Positions 28,533-37,521 of a DNA stretch of 64,000 nucleotides are shown in pieces. This stretch comes from Sediminibacterium roseum (GTDB lineage: Bacteria; Bacteroidota; Bacteroidia; Chitinophagales; Chitinophagaceae). Both the position numbers and the translations under genes were made by a program. The notes below the pieces were generated by a model. That model made no database searches. It had not been told where the DNA came from and saw only the letters and a program-made list of their open reading frames with translations. How positions within the stretch are numbered: the first letter of the stretch is position 1; each line of letters starts with the position of its first letter. Where the stretch lies: assembly GCF_009939005.1 (NCBI RefSeq), contig NZ_JAACJS010000012.1:602113-666112 (forward strand), written 5' to 3'.

Positions 28533-29185
28533 TATTTTTCAGACGGGTTTTTCTTACCGGCCAGCAATTTTTCGAGCGCTGTTTCTAAGCGGCGCTGGCG
28601 CGTTTCTTCCTTTTTTGCGCCTTCGATCCAGGTCACGTACTCTTTCTGGTTGGTGAAGGAAAGCGAAGTGAAAAATTCCTGCGCGGCTTTGTGTTTGGTA
28701 AACAACTTGCCCAGTTCTACCGGCGGAACCACCAGTCTTTTTTCAAAATCGATGGAGTTCAGTTCATTGCTTTTCGGCTCTGGCGAACGGTTGATCTGAT
28801 CGCGTTTTTTGAACCGCATCGCGCTCCAGACATGGTCGAGCGCTACCTGGCGCACACATTCGTATTCCTGGCAGGTGAGCATGTCCCAACTGCAGTCGCG
28901 GTTGAGATCACTCACGATCTTGCTGGTTGTTTTTGGATAGGCCACCCATAATTTGGTGTCTTCGTGTAAGGCAGGGAACACTTCTTTCAAAACATTGTTC
29001 AACTGGTTCTGGCTAAGTGCAAATACCAGGGCGAAGTCTACTTTCTTGCTTTTCAGGAGCGGTGTCACATTTTTAGCATAGGTGAGCTTGGCAAATTGCT
29101 TTTCGATCGCCGAAGGCAGGCCCTGGATCAACAGGTTCTTCTCATCCTTTAACTGTAACTTTTCGAGTACGGTTTGGTTTGACAT
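28532..29185 (-). CDS. YdeI/OmpD-associated-type protein
   Basis: A 217-residue protein; the ATG at 29185 (MSNQTVLEKLQLK) is chosen over an upstream frame extension that has no homologous look. The C-terminal half carries VPPVELGKLFTKHKAAQEFFTSLSFTNQKEYVTWIEGAKKEETRQRRLE (seen in parts), the hallmark of the YdeI/OmdA family (bacteriocin-protection, PF13376). The N-terminal half has LWVAYPKTTSKIVSDLNRD, which resembles a DUF3052-like module. Proteins of this family are poorly understood. It is the first gene of a coupled pair with the CYTH protein. Confidence 0.8.
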   Translation of the reverse strand: MSNQTVLEKLQLKDEKNLLIQGLPSAIEKQFAKLTYAKNVTPLLKSKKVDFALVFALSQNQLNNVLKEVFPALHEDTKLWVAYPKTTSKIVSDLNRDCSWDMLTCQEYECVRQVALDHVWSAMRFKKRDQINRSPEPKSNELNSIDFEKRLVVPPVELGKLFTKHKAAQEFFTSLSFTNQKEYVTWIEGAKKEETRQRRLETALEKLLAGKKNPSEK

Positions 29186-29357
29186 GCCAAAAAGGAAATT
29201 TAAAGTTCGAAAATTAGGGAGTGCAAAGTTAAAAAATTGTAACCAGTTTTCGAAGAGAATCGAAAGGTATTTCTGCGGAAACGCGCAAAAACACTGGATT
29301 TTTAGCGTTGATAGGCGTTGATCACGGCAGCTAACCGCAAATACCGCGCGAAATAAC

Positions 29358-29405
29358 AAAGCCCAACCGGTGAATGCAGTAAACCTGCACCAGCGGTTGG
29401 GCTTT
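29358..29405. terminator. Terminator downstream of the M48 peptidase gene
   Basis: Arms AAAGCCCAACCG and CGGTTGGGCTTT are complementary over 12 bases with a 24-base loop. It lies between the M48 gene stop and the 5' end of the YdeI-type gene, both on the minus strand. Confidence 0.75.
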
Positions 29406-29423
29406 TATCTTAACGTAAATCGT

Positions 29424-30221
29424 TTACCGTGGTTTGTAATATTGTTGTGCTTCCGGCAGAACCTTCCTGATCTGGTTGATCCTGTCCTCATCGCTTGGGT
29501 GATCGCTGAAGAAAGCCGGTGTTTTTTGTCCCTGGCTAAGGTTTGCCATACGTGTCCAGAAATCCACAGCTTCTGCCGGGTTGTACCCCGCTGAGGCGGC
29601 GAAGATCAAACCATAATGGTCGGCTTCAAGTTCTTGTTTACGTGAGTTTGGTAACAATGCTCCGTACTGTGCAGTTACGCCGTACACATTGTTGAAAATA
29701 TTGGCCGCTTTTGCGTTGCCGCCAAGCGCCGCACCACCGAGTGCGCCCAATCCTTCGGCAGCCAGTTGCTGGCTCATTCTTTCTTTACCGTGACCGAAAA
29801 TAGCGTGTGTAATCTCGTGGCCTAAAACAATTGCCAATCCTGTTTCGGTTTGTGTTACGGGAAGAATTCCTGAGTATACAACCACCTTACCACCCGGCAT
29901 GCACCATGCGTTTACTTCTTTGTTTTCTACCAGGTTAAACTCCCAACTGTAATTGGCTGCAGGGTTGGTAAGCCCCTTGCTCGCATAATACTGCTGGAGG
30001 GCAGTTGCTACCCTGTTGCCCACTCTTTTTACCATATCGGCGTTGCTGCCGCCGGCGGGTTTGTTCGTGGTAAGGAATTCTTTATACTGAACAAGTGCCA
30101 TCGACTGGAGGTCACTTTCAGAAACCAGGCTCAGCTGGTTACGTCCTGTAACGGCGTTCCTGATGCAGGACGAAAAAACGAGGGAAGCACAGATTGTAAT
30201 CAAAAATAGTATTCGTTTCAT
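29424..30221 (-). CDS. M48-family zinc metalloprotease, lipoprotein
   Basis: A 265-residue protein with lipoprotein signal MKRILFLITICASLVFSSC (Cys19) and then the family-typical NAVTGRNQLSLVSESD. The zinc site HEITHAIFGHG provides two histidines and the catalytic Glu, and the third ligand is in QELEADHYGL. This is the periplasmic LoiP/YcaL-type M48 peptidase, which degrades misfolded outer-membrane proteins in other bacteria. A Gly/Ala-rich loop (AAEGLGALGGAALGGNAKAA, in parts) follows the active site. It stands between plsY and the YdeI/CYTH pair, all on the minus strand, 126 bases from plsY. Confidence 0.94.
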   Translation of the reverse strand: MKRILFLITICASLVFSSCIRNAVTGRNQLSLVSESDLQSMALVQYKEFLTTNKPAGGSNADMVKRVGNRVATALQQYYASKGLTNPAANYSWEFNLVENKEVNAWCMPGGKVVVYSGILPVTQTETGLAIVLGHEITHAIFGHGKERMSQQLAAEGLGALGGAALGGNAKAANIFNNVYGVTAQYGALLPNSRKQELEADHYGLIFAASAGYNPAEAVDFWTRMANLSQGQKTPAFFSDHPSDEDRINQIRKVLPEAQQYYKPR

Positions 30222-30347
30222 AGGAAAAGGTTTGTAACCGGGTATGCAAATCTTGCGCCATGGGGTTTGGGATAGATCGCTGCAAAAAGGTCCACAACCC
30301 GGAACAACGGGTCCGATAGAAAAACGGGAGAAGAAACAGCAGATGGT

Positions 30348-31001
30348 TTACTGGTCCCTGCGGCGCTGCCTGCGGCGGTCGCGGTATTTGAGAATGGGAA
30401 CTTTTGATTCGGTTCCTTTGAGAATGCGGCCGATGTTCTTTTGGTGGGTAAGCACAACCATCAAGGCAACCATTACCGCGAAGATCCTGTAAAGGGTTTC
30501 CCTTTCATTAAAGATAAAAAGGATAAAGACCATGAACGCCACACCCGCCAGTATGGAGCTGAGCGACACAAACCGCGTCAGGTAAAGAACCAGCAGGAAA
30601 ACACCGATGCAGCACAGGGCCACCAACGGCTGGATGGCAACGGCCATACCCAGTAGCGTGGCCACGCCTTTACCACCTTTGAAATTTGCCCAGATGGGGA
30701 AAATATGTCCTATAACCGCAGCGAGACCAAGACCGATCATCAGGTTGGTCCTGTGCAATTCGTTCTGCAGGTAAGAATTCAGGAAGATGTAAAGAGAGGT
30801 TGCCAAAACGCCCTTGAGGATATCCACCACCATTACGATGGTTCCCCATTTCGAGCCAAGCACGCGGAACGTATTGGTGGCGCCGGCGTTACCGCTGCCA
30901 TAGTCGCGGATGTCGATCCCGAACATCGTTTTACTGAGCCACACTGCTGTAGGAATAGATCCGATCAAATAGGCAAATACAATGAGCAATAATTCGTTCA
31001 T
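30348..31001 (-). CDS. plsY: Acyl-phosphate:glycerol-3-phosphate acyltransferase PlsY
   Basis: A 217-residue inner-membrane enzyme with about seven hydrophobic segments. The three catalytic motifs are present: GSGNAGATN (about residues 36-44), the GHIFPIWANFKGGKGVAT loop (about 97-114), and a later THQKNIGRILKGTESK segment. PlsY transfers the fatty acyl group from acyl-phosphate to glycerol-3-phosphate, the first step of membrane phospholipid synthesis. The C-terminus is unusually basic (YRDRRRQRRRDQ) and should lie in the cytoplasm. A TATATTTG motif (minus strand, 31034-31027) lies 26 bases before the ATG and resembles a -7 box without a clear -33 box. Confidence 0.95.
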   Translation of the reverse strand: MNELLLIVFAYLIGSIPTAVWLSKTMFGIDIRDYGSGNAGATNTFRVLGSKWGTIVMVVDILKGVLATSLYIFLNSYLQNELHRTNLMIGLGLAAVIGHIFPIWANFKGGKGVATLLGMAVAIQPLVALCCIGVFLLVLYLTRFVSLSSILAGVAFMVFILFIFNERETLYRIFAVMVALMVVLTHQKNIGRILKGTESKVPILKYRDRRRQRRRDQ

Positions 31002-31083
31002 TGGTCGATGGTTGAAGTTTGGGGGTCAAATATAACAGGTTCGAAGGTAACGATTTATTCATATTGAACACCGGTACCGATCC

Positions 31084-31893
31084 CTAAAAAAACCATAAAG
31101 CAATCCAGCCGTTCCGCTCCAGGGTTTTCTTGTGGCGAAGCTCTAACGCTGAACATGCTTCTAAAATTTCATGCTCGTCGGATTTTAATAAACCGCTAAG
31201 AATTAGTTGCCCATTTTCCTCAATTGATCCTTTCAGCGCCCCAAGGTTATCGAGAATGATGTGACGGTTGATGTTGGCAAGTATAATATCATACTTTCTA
31301 TCACTATTCATCTTATCAACCTTCTCAATATCAATACGATTACAATGGTTTATTGAAATATTTTCAGAAGCATTTTCTATGCACCAGTCGTCGTTATCAA
31401 CCGCAACTGCAGCTTTTGCACCCAGTTTTTCCGCCAGGATGGCCAGGATACCGGTGCCCGTACCGAAGTCGAATACGGTCGTGCCATGAAAATCGATCTC
31501 CTCCATCAGCTTCATTACCATATACGTAGTGGCGTGGTGGCCGGTGCCGAAGCTCATTTTAGGCGTTATGATGATTTCATGCGCCACATTATCAAACGGG
31601 GGATGGAAACCTGCCCTGATCCCCACAAAATCGTCCACCCGGACAGGTTCAAAATTCGACTCCCAGACCTCGTTCCAATTCTGCTTTTTAATAATTGATT
31701 TGGAATATTTTACATCATACTTATTCAATAAAATATCCAACTCTGACTGATTAAAATCAGAAGCGGGCAGGTAAGCTTTCAATATGCCATCCGATTCTTC
31801 GAAGCCGTCGTATCCTATAGCGGCCAGTTCGGCGATGAGGATCTCGCGGATGGCTTCGGTTGCTTCGATCGTTAATTCACTATAATCACCCAT
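31084..31893 (-). CDS. prmA: Ribosomal protein L11 methyltransferase
   Basis: A 269-residue S-adenosylmethionine-dependent methyltransferase. The SAM-binding motif I is TVFDFGTGTGILAILAEKLGA (seen in two parts, centred near residue 140), followed by AVDNDDWCIENASENI and the post-motif ILANINRHIIL that defines PrmA. The N-terminal 60 residues form the L11-recognition domain. It trimethylates ribosomal protein L11. The ATG at 31893 fits the family start (MGDYSELTIEATEAIREILIAEL). It sits between pnp and plsY on the same strand, with its own short intergenic spaces. Confidence 0.93.
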   Translation of the reverse strand: MGDYSELTIEATEAIREILIAELAAIGYDGFEESDGILKAYLPASDFNQSELDILLNKYDVKYSKSIIKKQNWNEVWESNFEPVRVDDFVGIRAGFHPPFDNVAHEIIITPKMSFGTGHHATTYMVMKLMEEIDFHGTTVFDFGTGTGILAILAEKLGAKAAVAVDNDDWCIENASENISINHCNRIDIEKVDKMNSDRKYDIILANINRHIILDNLGALKGSIEENGQLILSGLLKSDEHEILEACSALELRHKKTLERNGWIALWFF

Positions 31894-31935
31894 GACCTGT
31901 TTTTTTGTTCCCGGTTTATTTCAGGAAGCCGTGTA

Positions 31936-31971
31936 AAAAGAAAAACCCCCACCGTTGATGGTGAGGGTTTC
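31936..31971 (-). terminator. Terminator after pnp
   Basis: The stem AAACCCTCACC / GGTGGGGGTTT on the minus strand, with one mismatch and a 6-base loop, is followed by TTCTTTTT. It lies just past the pnp stop codon and before prmA. Confidence 0.85.
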
Positions 31972-31978
31972 CTGTATC

Positions 31979-34138
31979 TTAACCTTCTGCATTTTCACCT
32001 CCACCCTGCGGCTTTCCGCCTTCGGGTTTTGGCATCAATGCTTTGCGGCTCAATTTGAATTTACCTGTTTTCGGGTCAACACCTACGAGTTTCACTTTAA
32101 CCATATCGCCTTCTTTGAAGAGGCCATCCATGGTCTCGAGGCGTTTCCAGCTGATCTCGCTGATGTGGAGCAAGCCTTGTTTGCCTGGCATAAATTCCAC
32201 AAACGCACCAAACTCCTTGATTCCCTTAACCGGGCCCTCGTATACATCGCCCACTTCCGGGGTTGCGGTGATGCCTTTGACCCATGTAACGGCTTTATCG
32301 AGGCTTTCTTTGGACGCAGAGAAGATGCTCACCTCTCCGGTATTGCCCACCTCTTCGATGTTGATGGTTGCACCTGTTTCGCGCTGGATCTCCTGGATCA
32401 CTTTACCACCCGGCCCGATCACCGCACCAATGAATTCCTTGTCGATGATCAGCTTGATCATACGTGGCGCATGTGGTTTTACTTCCGGACGGTGTTCAGG
32501 CATACACTCATACATTGCATCCAGGATGTGCAAACGTCCTTTTCTTGCCTGTTCGAGCGCTTCCATCATCACTTCCATCGACAGACCGTCTACTTTGATG
32601 TCCATTTGAACACCGCAGATCCCATCGCGGGTTCCGGTTACTTTGAAGTCCATATCACCCAGGTGATCTTCATCACCAAGGATATCGGTCAGGATCGCGT
32701 ATTTACCGTCTGCCCTGGTGATCAATCCCATCGCAACACCACTTACGTGCTTTTTGAAAGGAACGCCGGCATCCATTAATGCCAGTGAGCCTGCACAAAC
32801 GGTGGCCATAGAAGAGGATCCATTGCTTTCGAGGATATCGCTTACTACGCGAACCGTGTAAGCATACGTGCTCGTATCCGGCATCATCTGCCTGAGGCTG
32901 CGCAACGCGAGGTTTCCGTGGCCCACTTCCCTTCTGCCCACACCACGCATCATTTTCACTTCGCCTGTTGAGAACGGAGGGAAATTGTAGTGGAGGATAA
33001 ACTTGCTGTATTCCGATTTTGCTGCACTTTCCGCCAGCAATTCATCTAATTTAGTACCGAAAGTAACCGTTGTAAGTGATTGAGTTTCACCACGGGTGAA
33101 CAAAGCCGAACCGTGTGGGGTTGGCAAGGGTTCTGTTTCCATGGCCAGCGGGCGAACCTCGTCGAGTTTGCGGCCGTCGAGACGGATCTTATCGTCGATC
33201 ATCATGTTCCGTACCACTTCCCATTTCAGGTCCTCGTAGTATTTCTTAGCGAGTTTTTTCTCCAGGTCTGTTGCCTCTTCGCCCAATGAAGCGATCAGCT
33301 CGTCTTTCAGCGCGCTGTACGCATCGCTTCTTTCGTGCTTCGAAGAACCCTTCTTTGAGATCTCATAAACCCTGTCTTTTGCGAAAGCGTTCACTTTTTC
33401 CATGATCGCGTCGTCGGAAGGCGGTTTTTTATAGTCCCTTACGGTTGTAATGCCTTTTTTGGCCCTCAGTTCCTGTTGTGCCTTGATGTGGATGCGGATG
33501 GCATCGTGTGCGAGCTGAAGCGCTTTAACGAGGTCGGCCTCGCCGCACTCTTTCGCTTCACCTTCCACCATCATCAGGTTCTTTTCGGTAGCCGCAATGA
33601 TGAACTCGAGGTCCGATGCTTTCATTTGCGAGCGGGTCGGGTTGATGATGAATTCACCATTGATCCTTCCTACACGAACTTCGCTGATGATCTCTTTCAC
33701 CGGGATATCCGAAACTGCCAGTGCAGCAGAGGCTGCAAGACAGGCAAGTGAATCCGGAAGAACTTCATCATCGCTTGAAATAAGGCTTACAAGTACCTGA
33801 ACATCACAGAGATAATCTTCCGGGAACAATGGACGCAGTGCGCGGTCGATCAGGCGGCTGGTGAGGATCTCGTAATCGTTTAAACGGGCTTCTCTTTTGA
33901 AGAATGACCCTGGTATGCGGCCGGCGGAAGCAAATTTTTCCTGGTAGTCTACGCTCAAAGGAAAAAAGTCCTGCCCTTCTTTTGGTTCTTTATTGGCTAC
34001 AACGGTAGCTAAAATAACACAGTTGCCCTGGCGAACGGTAACGGCACCATCTGCCTGGCGGGCTAATTTTCCGGTCTCGATGAAAACCTCGCGGCCTCCA
34101 CCCAGATCGAAGCTCACACTGATTGGTTGTGATAACAT
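31979..34138 (-). CDS. pnp: Polyribonucleotide nucleotidyltransferase (PNPase)
   Basis: A 719-residue exoribonuclease. In order: first RNase PH domain (about 1-145), helical domain (about 145-310), second, catalytic RNase PH domain (about 310-545, with LFTRGETQSLTTVTFG and GVPFKKHVSGVAMGLI), a KH domain with EFIGAVIGPGGKVIQEIQ, and an S1 domain with GDVYEGPVKGIKEFGAFVEF. The tail is Gly/Pro-rich. PNPase degrades RNA from the 3' end with phosphate and acts in mRNA turnover. It lies downstream of rpsO, a conserved order, and a hairpin sits between the two genes. Confidence 0.97.
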   Translation of the reverse strand: MLSQPISVSFDLGGGREVFIETGKLARQADGAVTVRQGNCVILATVVANKEPKEGQDFFPLSVDYQEKFASAGRIPGSFFKREARLNDYEILTSRLIDRALRPLFPEDYLCDVQVLVSLISSDDEVLPDSLACLAASAALAVSDIPVKEIISEVRVGRINGEFIINPTRSQMKASDLEFIIAATEKNLMMVEGEAKECGEADLVKALQLAHDAIRIHIKAQQELRAKKGITTVRDYKKPPSDDAIMEKVNAFAKDRVYEISKKGSSKHERSDAYSALKDELIASLGEEATDLEKKLAKKYYEDLKWEVVRNMMIDDKIRLDGRKLDEVRPLAMETEPLPTPHGSALFTRGETQSLTTVTFGTKLDELLAESAAKSEYSKFILHYNFPPFSTGEVKMMRGVGRREVGHGNLALRSLRQMMPDTSTYAYTVRVVSDILESNGSSSMATVCAGSLALMDAGVPFKKHVSGVAMGLITRADGKYAILTDILGDEDHLGDMDFKVTGTRDGICGVQMDIKVDGLSMEVMMEALEQARKGRLHILDAMYECMPEHRPEVKPHAPRMIKLIIDKEFIGAVIGPGGKVIQEIQRETGATINIEEVGNTGEVSIFSASKESLDKAVTWVKGITATPEVGDVYEGPVKGIKEFGAFVEFMPGKQGLLHISEISWKRLETMDGLFKEGDMVKVKLVGVDPKTGKFKLSRKALMPKPEGGKPQGGGENAEG

Positions 34139-34244
34139 AATCTGATTTTGTAATACGGGAACGGGAAAAGGTAGGATTTGTACTAACAGGTCCGTGATCC
34201 CTTGTTAAGAATAGCGAAGCAAAAACAGGTATGAACAGAAATGA

Positions 34245-34281
34245 CTATTCCCAACCGCTTAAAACCGACAGTTGGGAATAG
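34245..34281 (-). promoter_or_regulatory. rpsO-pnp intergenic RNA hairpin
   Basis: A perfect 11-bp stem CTATTCCCAAC / GTTGGGAATAG has a 15-base loop and lies 20 bases past rpsO. No T-run follows on the minus strand. It is more like a processing or stability element than a standard terminator; in E. coli the rpsO-pnp spacer carries an RNase III site through which PNPase controls its own mRNA. A similar role here is inference. Confidence 0.6.
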
Positions 34282-34300
34282 CACTTTTCATACGTCTTGA

Positions 34301-34573
34301 TTATTTTCTCAGGCCTAATTTCTCGATCAAAGCACGGTAACCTGTAAGGTTGTGCTTTTGCATGTAGGCGAGTAAACGTTTGCGTTTACCAACCAGCATC
34401 ATCAGGCCACGCTGGGTGGAATGGTCGTGCTTGTTAGCTTGTAAATGTTTGGAAATCTGTGAAATACGTTCAGTCAGCAAGGCAACCTGCGCTTCGATTG
34501 AACCAGTGTTGGTGGCGTTTCCACCAAATTCAGCAAAAATACTTGCTTTCTTTTCTGTTGTTAAATAAGGCAT
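34301..34573 (-). CDS. rpsO: 30S ribosomal protein S15
   Basis: A 90-residue protein matching S15 end to end, with the conserved TGSIEAQVALLTERISQISKHL and the rRNA-binding HDHSTQRGLMMLVGKRKRLLAYM segment (in parts). S15 binds 16S rRNA early in small-subunit assembly. It lies directly upstream of pnp on the minus strand. A candidate promoter is at 34629-34658. Confidence 0.98.
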   Translation of the reverse strand: MPYLTTEKKASIFAEFGGNATNTGSIEAQVALLTERISQISKHLQANKHDHSTQRGLMMLVGKRKRLLAYMQKHNLTGYRALIEKLGLRK

Positions 34574-34628
34574 CTCAAAATGTTTAAAAAGACTCCGGAA
34601 TGGTTTCTTATGTTTTTTTTATCGGGTG

Positions 34629-34658
34629 CAAAGGTAGGACAATGTTCGGAATTATCGA
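34629..34658 (-). promoter_or_regulatory. Candidate rpsO promoter
   Basis: On the minus strand a TTCG (34658-34655) is followed after exactly 19 bases by TACCTTTG (34636-34629). This matches the Bacteroidota sigma-ABfr consensus TTTG-N19-TAnnTTTG except for one base in the -33 box. It lies 56 bases before the rpsO ATG. Confidence 0.6.
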
Positions 34659-34867
34659 ATTTTTTGTGCAGCTATTAATGCGGCTTTGGGCTTTGCCCGT
34701 GGGTGGTTCTCCGCGGGGCAATTTACCAAAATCAACCAAAGACCGCGGTTGGGCTCTGTGTGTGAACAAAACAATCAAAGACGGTAACCAATAGTTATGG
34801 CCAACTACCGAAGCCGGTAACCAAAACTAGCAGCTTTTGCTTAATCTTGCAATTCAATCCGCAGCGC

Positions 34868-35770
34868 ATGTTTGGTGTTACAATTTTAGGGAACAATTCG
34901 GCCATCCCGGCTTACGACAGGCACCCGACGGCGCAGGTGGTTACGCTGAACGACCAGTTGTTCCTCATCGATTGTGGCGAGGGCACGCAGATGCAAATAG
35001 CCAGGTACCGCATACGCAGGAGCAAGATCAACCATATTTTTATTTCGCACCTGCATGGCGATCATTATTTCGGGTTGATCGGACTGATCACCAGCATGGG
35101 CCTTCTTGGCCGCGAGCAGGAACTTCACCTGCATGCCCCGGCCGGGTTAAAAGCCATCATCGACCTGCAGCTGGAAGTGGCGGCCATTACCCTGCCCTTC
35201 ACGCTTACTTTTCATGCGCTGGAGGGCGAAGGGATGCTGGTGGATACGCCGAAATTCAGCGTAGAGAGTTTCCAGACCTGGCACAGGATCCCCTGCTGGG
35301 GCTTTATCATACGGGAGAAAAGGAAACCAAGAAAGATCGTTAAAGAAAAAACCGTAGCCAACGATATACCGGCCGCTTTTTACGAGCGTTTGAAAGACGG
35401 AGAAGATTATGAAACAAAAGACGGCCGCATCATTGCCAACGAATCTGTAACCATCGCTAACAAACCCGCCAGGAGCTATGCTTTCTGCGCCGATACAAAA
35501 TTTGATGAATCGCTCTGCGAAAAAACAAAAGGCGTTACGGTAATGTACCACGAGGCCACTTACCTGAAAGACCTTACCGAAAGAGCCGATGCCCGTTTTC
35601 ACTCAACCGCCGAACAGGCCGCTACCATCGCCCTGCGTGCAGGCGTTCAGAAATTACTGATCGGGCATTTCAGCAGCAAATACGACAGGCTGGATGCTTT
35701 TCTCGAGGAGGCGCGTGAAGTGTTCCCGGAAACGGAGTTGGGTATTGAGGGGGTTACTTATAAGATCTAG
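34868..35770 (+). CDS. rnz: Ribonuclease Z
   Basis: A 300-residue metallo-beta-lactamase-fold enzyme. The zinc motif is SHLHGDHYFGL (H61, H63, D65, H66), with later ligands in the CADTKFDE and GHFSSKYD segments and a helical exosite arm (about 150-200, with KRKPRKIVKEK) that grips tRNA. It trims the 3' trailer of tRNA precursors. The ATG at 34868 is chosen because the family begins MFGVTILGNNSAIP. Its stop codon overlaps the stop of the convergent DUF6265-type gene (35767-35770), so the two mRNAs overlap at their 3' ends. Confidence 0.95.
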   Translation: MFGVTILGNNSAIPAYDRHPTAQVVTLNDQLFLIDCGEGTQMQIARYRIRRSKINHIFISHLHGDHYFGLIGLITSMGLLGREQELHLHAPAGLKAIIDLQLEVAAITLPFTLTFHALEGEGMLVDTPKFSVESFQTWHRIPCWGFIIREKRKPRKIVKEKTVANDIPAAFYERLKDGEDYETKDGRIIANESVTIANKPARSYAFCADTKFDESLCEKTKGVTVMYHEATYLKDLTERADARFHSTAEQAATIALRAGVQKLLIGHFSSKYDRLDAFLEEAREVFPETELGIEGVTYKI

Positions 35771-36270
35771 GTCCTGTTTTTTTTCGATCTCGCGTAATAA
35801 AAATCACGCCTGATCTCCTTCGGCACCGTTGTTCCCTCTGAAATATAGGTTCCCTCGATCCATGCATGCAACGAATCGCTGTTCACAAACTCATAGATCA
35901 CGCGCTGCGGAAAATCGTGTTGCGGGTTTGAGAAAGTGAAGCGTGTGCCTTTTACTTCCACCAGTTTGAACGCAACAGGTTTTGAATCGTTTTGATTGGC
36001 CGTGGTTGCAATGTAATTGACCTCCTCTCCCTTCAGCGTAAGCTCAACGGTTTCGAGCTGCATCGTATCCTTTCCTTTAACGCGGTAAGAAATGCCGGTG
36101 AACCCGTTGCTGTTCTTTCGCTTCCATTCTTCACAGGTAACAGATACTTTTGACTGCATCACCCATGTTCCGCCCACCAATTGCTGCAATTGCTGAAAAG
36201 ACGATGCCTGCTTCGCCGGCGCGAATGAAAAAAGGATCATCAACCCTGAAATGCCTATTCCTGTTTTCAT
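35767..36270 (-). CDS. DUF6265-like secreted protein
   Basis: A 167-residue protein with an N-terminal hydrophobic signal (MKTGIGISGLMILFSFAPA). The body is a small beta-barrel type: LVGGTWVMQSKVSVTCEEWKR at the start, then TFSNPQHDFPQRVIYEF, a motif that recurs in DUF6265-type proteins of Bacteroidota. These proteins have no known function. It follows the esterase gene by three bases on the minus strand, so the two are probably one transcript. It overlaps rnz by four bases at the 3' end. Confidence 0.78.
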   Translation of the reverse strand: MKTGIGISGLMILFSFAPAKQASSFQQLQQLVGGTWVMQSKVSVTCEEWKRKNSNGFTGISYRVKGKDTMQLETVELTLKGEEVNYIATTANQNDSKPVAFKLVEVKGTRFTFSNPQHDFPQRVIYEFVNSDSLHAWIEGTYISEGTTVPKEIRRDFYYARSKKNRT

Positions 36271-36273
36271 CTT

Positions 36274-37410
36274 TTAATAATTCATCAGCCATGTATAAAA
36301 AGAAGGGAACTCCTGCCGCCAGGTAGCTTCGCGGTGTTTACCGAGCGGGTCGGTAATGAGCCTGATCGAATAACGCTGGTTCTTCTTTAAAAGCTCCGCC
36401 ATCTTCTCGTTGTTGGGCACCATGTTGGCCGGTTCCATTTTGCCTGCGTACATATAGAAACGAGGCATCTGCGTGGCCGTGGTGGTAAATTTTTCTGCGT
36501 CGGTAAAAATTTCAGGCGTTACCCAGAACGATGCAGAGAAAATTCCTCCTGCACCAAATACTTCCGGGTATTTGATCATCGCGTAAAAGCTGATGAGGCC
36601 GCCAAGGCTGCTCCCCGCAATAAATGTATTTTCCGGCCCCTTCTTTGTCCGGTATTTTGAATCGATGAAGGGCTTCAGCGTTCTTACGATGAACTCAAGG
36701 TATTGTTTGCCCTCGCCCTTCCCGTTTTTTGCATCGTCGTAGGGATTGTATTCGGTTGTCCGTTTGTCTCCGCCATTGTCTATCCCTATCACAATACATT
36801 CCTTTCCCGTTTTCTGCTGCAGTGTATCCAGCGCCTCATCTACTCCCCATTCGCCGTAGGGCGCCGTTTGTTCGTTGAACAGGTTTTGCCCGTCTTGCAT
36901 ATACAATACCGGGTACAGTTTTGAGGAATTGGCATATCCTTTCGGAAGGTAGATCCAGACCCTGCGCTTCCTGCCCAGTTGCGGCATGTTGAAGGCGGTA
37001 TCTACGATGCGCACCTGCGGACTTGCCGTGTATTTTTTGGGTACTTCGGGATAATCGTCTTTCCATCCCGCCACGGTAAATTCTTTTGATACGTCTTCGT
37101 TCACTTCCAGAACACGGTCGGGAATGTCTCTGCCATCTGCGGTGGTTTCGAGTTTGTCCTGTGCGCCGCGCGAGAATTTAAAGGCATACGTACCGGCTGC
37201 AAAATCTCTCAGCACGATGCTTTTGCGGCTTCCGCCGAAGGGTTTCAGTTTGTAGTTCTCATCCCTGGGGTTCCAGTTGTTGAAATTGCCGGTGATGTAG
37301 ATATCATCGTTCTTCTTCGTTGCCACATCCGTAACAACCAGCCGGACGGTGAACTGCGCGCCCGCCTGCAGCGACAACACCATGCACCAAACGAAAACTA
37401 TTTTTTCCAT
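36274..37410 (-). CDS. Secreted esterase with N-terminal glycogen-binding-like domain
   Basis: A 378-residue exported protein (signal MEKIVFVWCMVLSLQAGAQ). Residues about 20-105 read DDIYITGNFNNWNPRDENYKLKP and RDFAAGTYAFKFSRG, the pattern of CBM20/CBM48 or AMPK-type carbohydrate-binding beta-sandwiches. Residues about 145-378 are an esterase-D-type alpha/beta hydrolase with YPVLYMQDGQNLF, the nucleophile elbow AGSSLGGLIS, and a late His in LGKHREATW. It could be a carbohydrate or siderophore esterase. The downstream DUF6265 gene follows after three bases. The substrate cannot be told. Confidence 0.88.
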   Translation of the reverse strand: MEKIVFVWCMVLSLQAGAQFTVRLVVTDVATKKNDDIYITGNFNNWNPRDENYKLKPFGGSRKSIVLRDFAAGTYAFKFSRGAQDKLETTADGRDIPDRVLEVNEDVSKEFTVAGWKDDYPEVPKKYTASPQVRIVDTAFNMPQLGRKRRVWIYLPKGYANSSKLYPVLYMQDGQNLFNEQTAPYGEWGVDEALDTLQQKTGKECIVIGIDNGGDKRTTEYNPYDDAKNGKGEGKQYLEFIVRTLKPFIDSKYRTKKGPENTFIAGSSLGGLISFYAMIKYPEVFGAGGIFSASFWVTPEIFTDAEKFTTTATQMPRFYMYAGKMEPANMVPNNEKMAELLKKNQRYSIRLITDPLGKHREATWRQEFPSFYTWLMNY

Positions 37411-37435
37411 GTGAACAATTTACGAAAGGAAGGCA

Positions 37436-37497
37436 GACAAAACAAAAAGACAAGGGAACCGGACCATGCTTTTAACAATACCCGGTTGCCTTGTCTT
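37436..37497 (-). terminator. Terminator after the LolA-like gene
   Basis: Two 16-base arms at 37447-37462 and 37482-37497 are complementary except for one position, with a 19-base loop. On the minus strand the stem is followed by TTTTTGTTTTG. It lies between lolA and the esterase gene. Confidence 0.85.
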
Positions 37498-37521
37498 CTA
37501 TCCTTTTGTTTCCCTTACTTC

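Noticed and set aside
31955..32779. Plus-strand frame of 274 codons across pnp
   Set aside because: Antisense to PNPase, with no recognisable domain.
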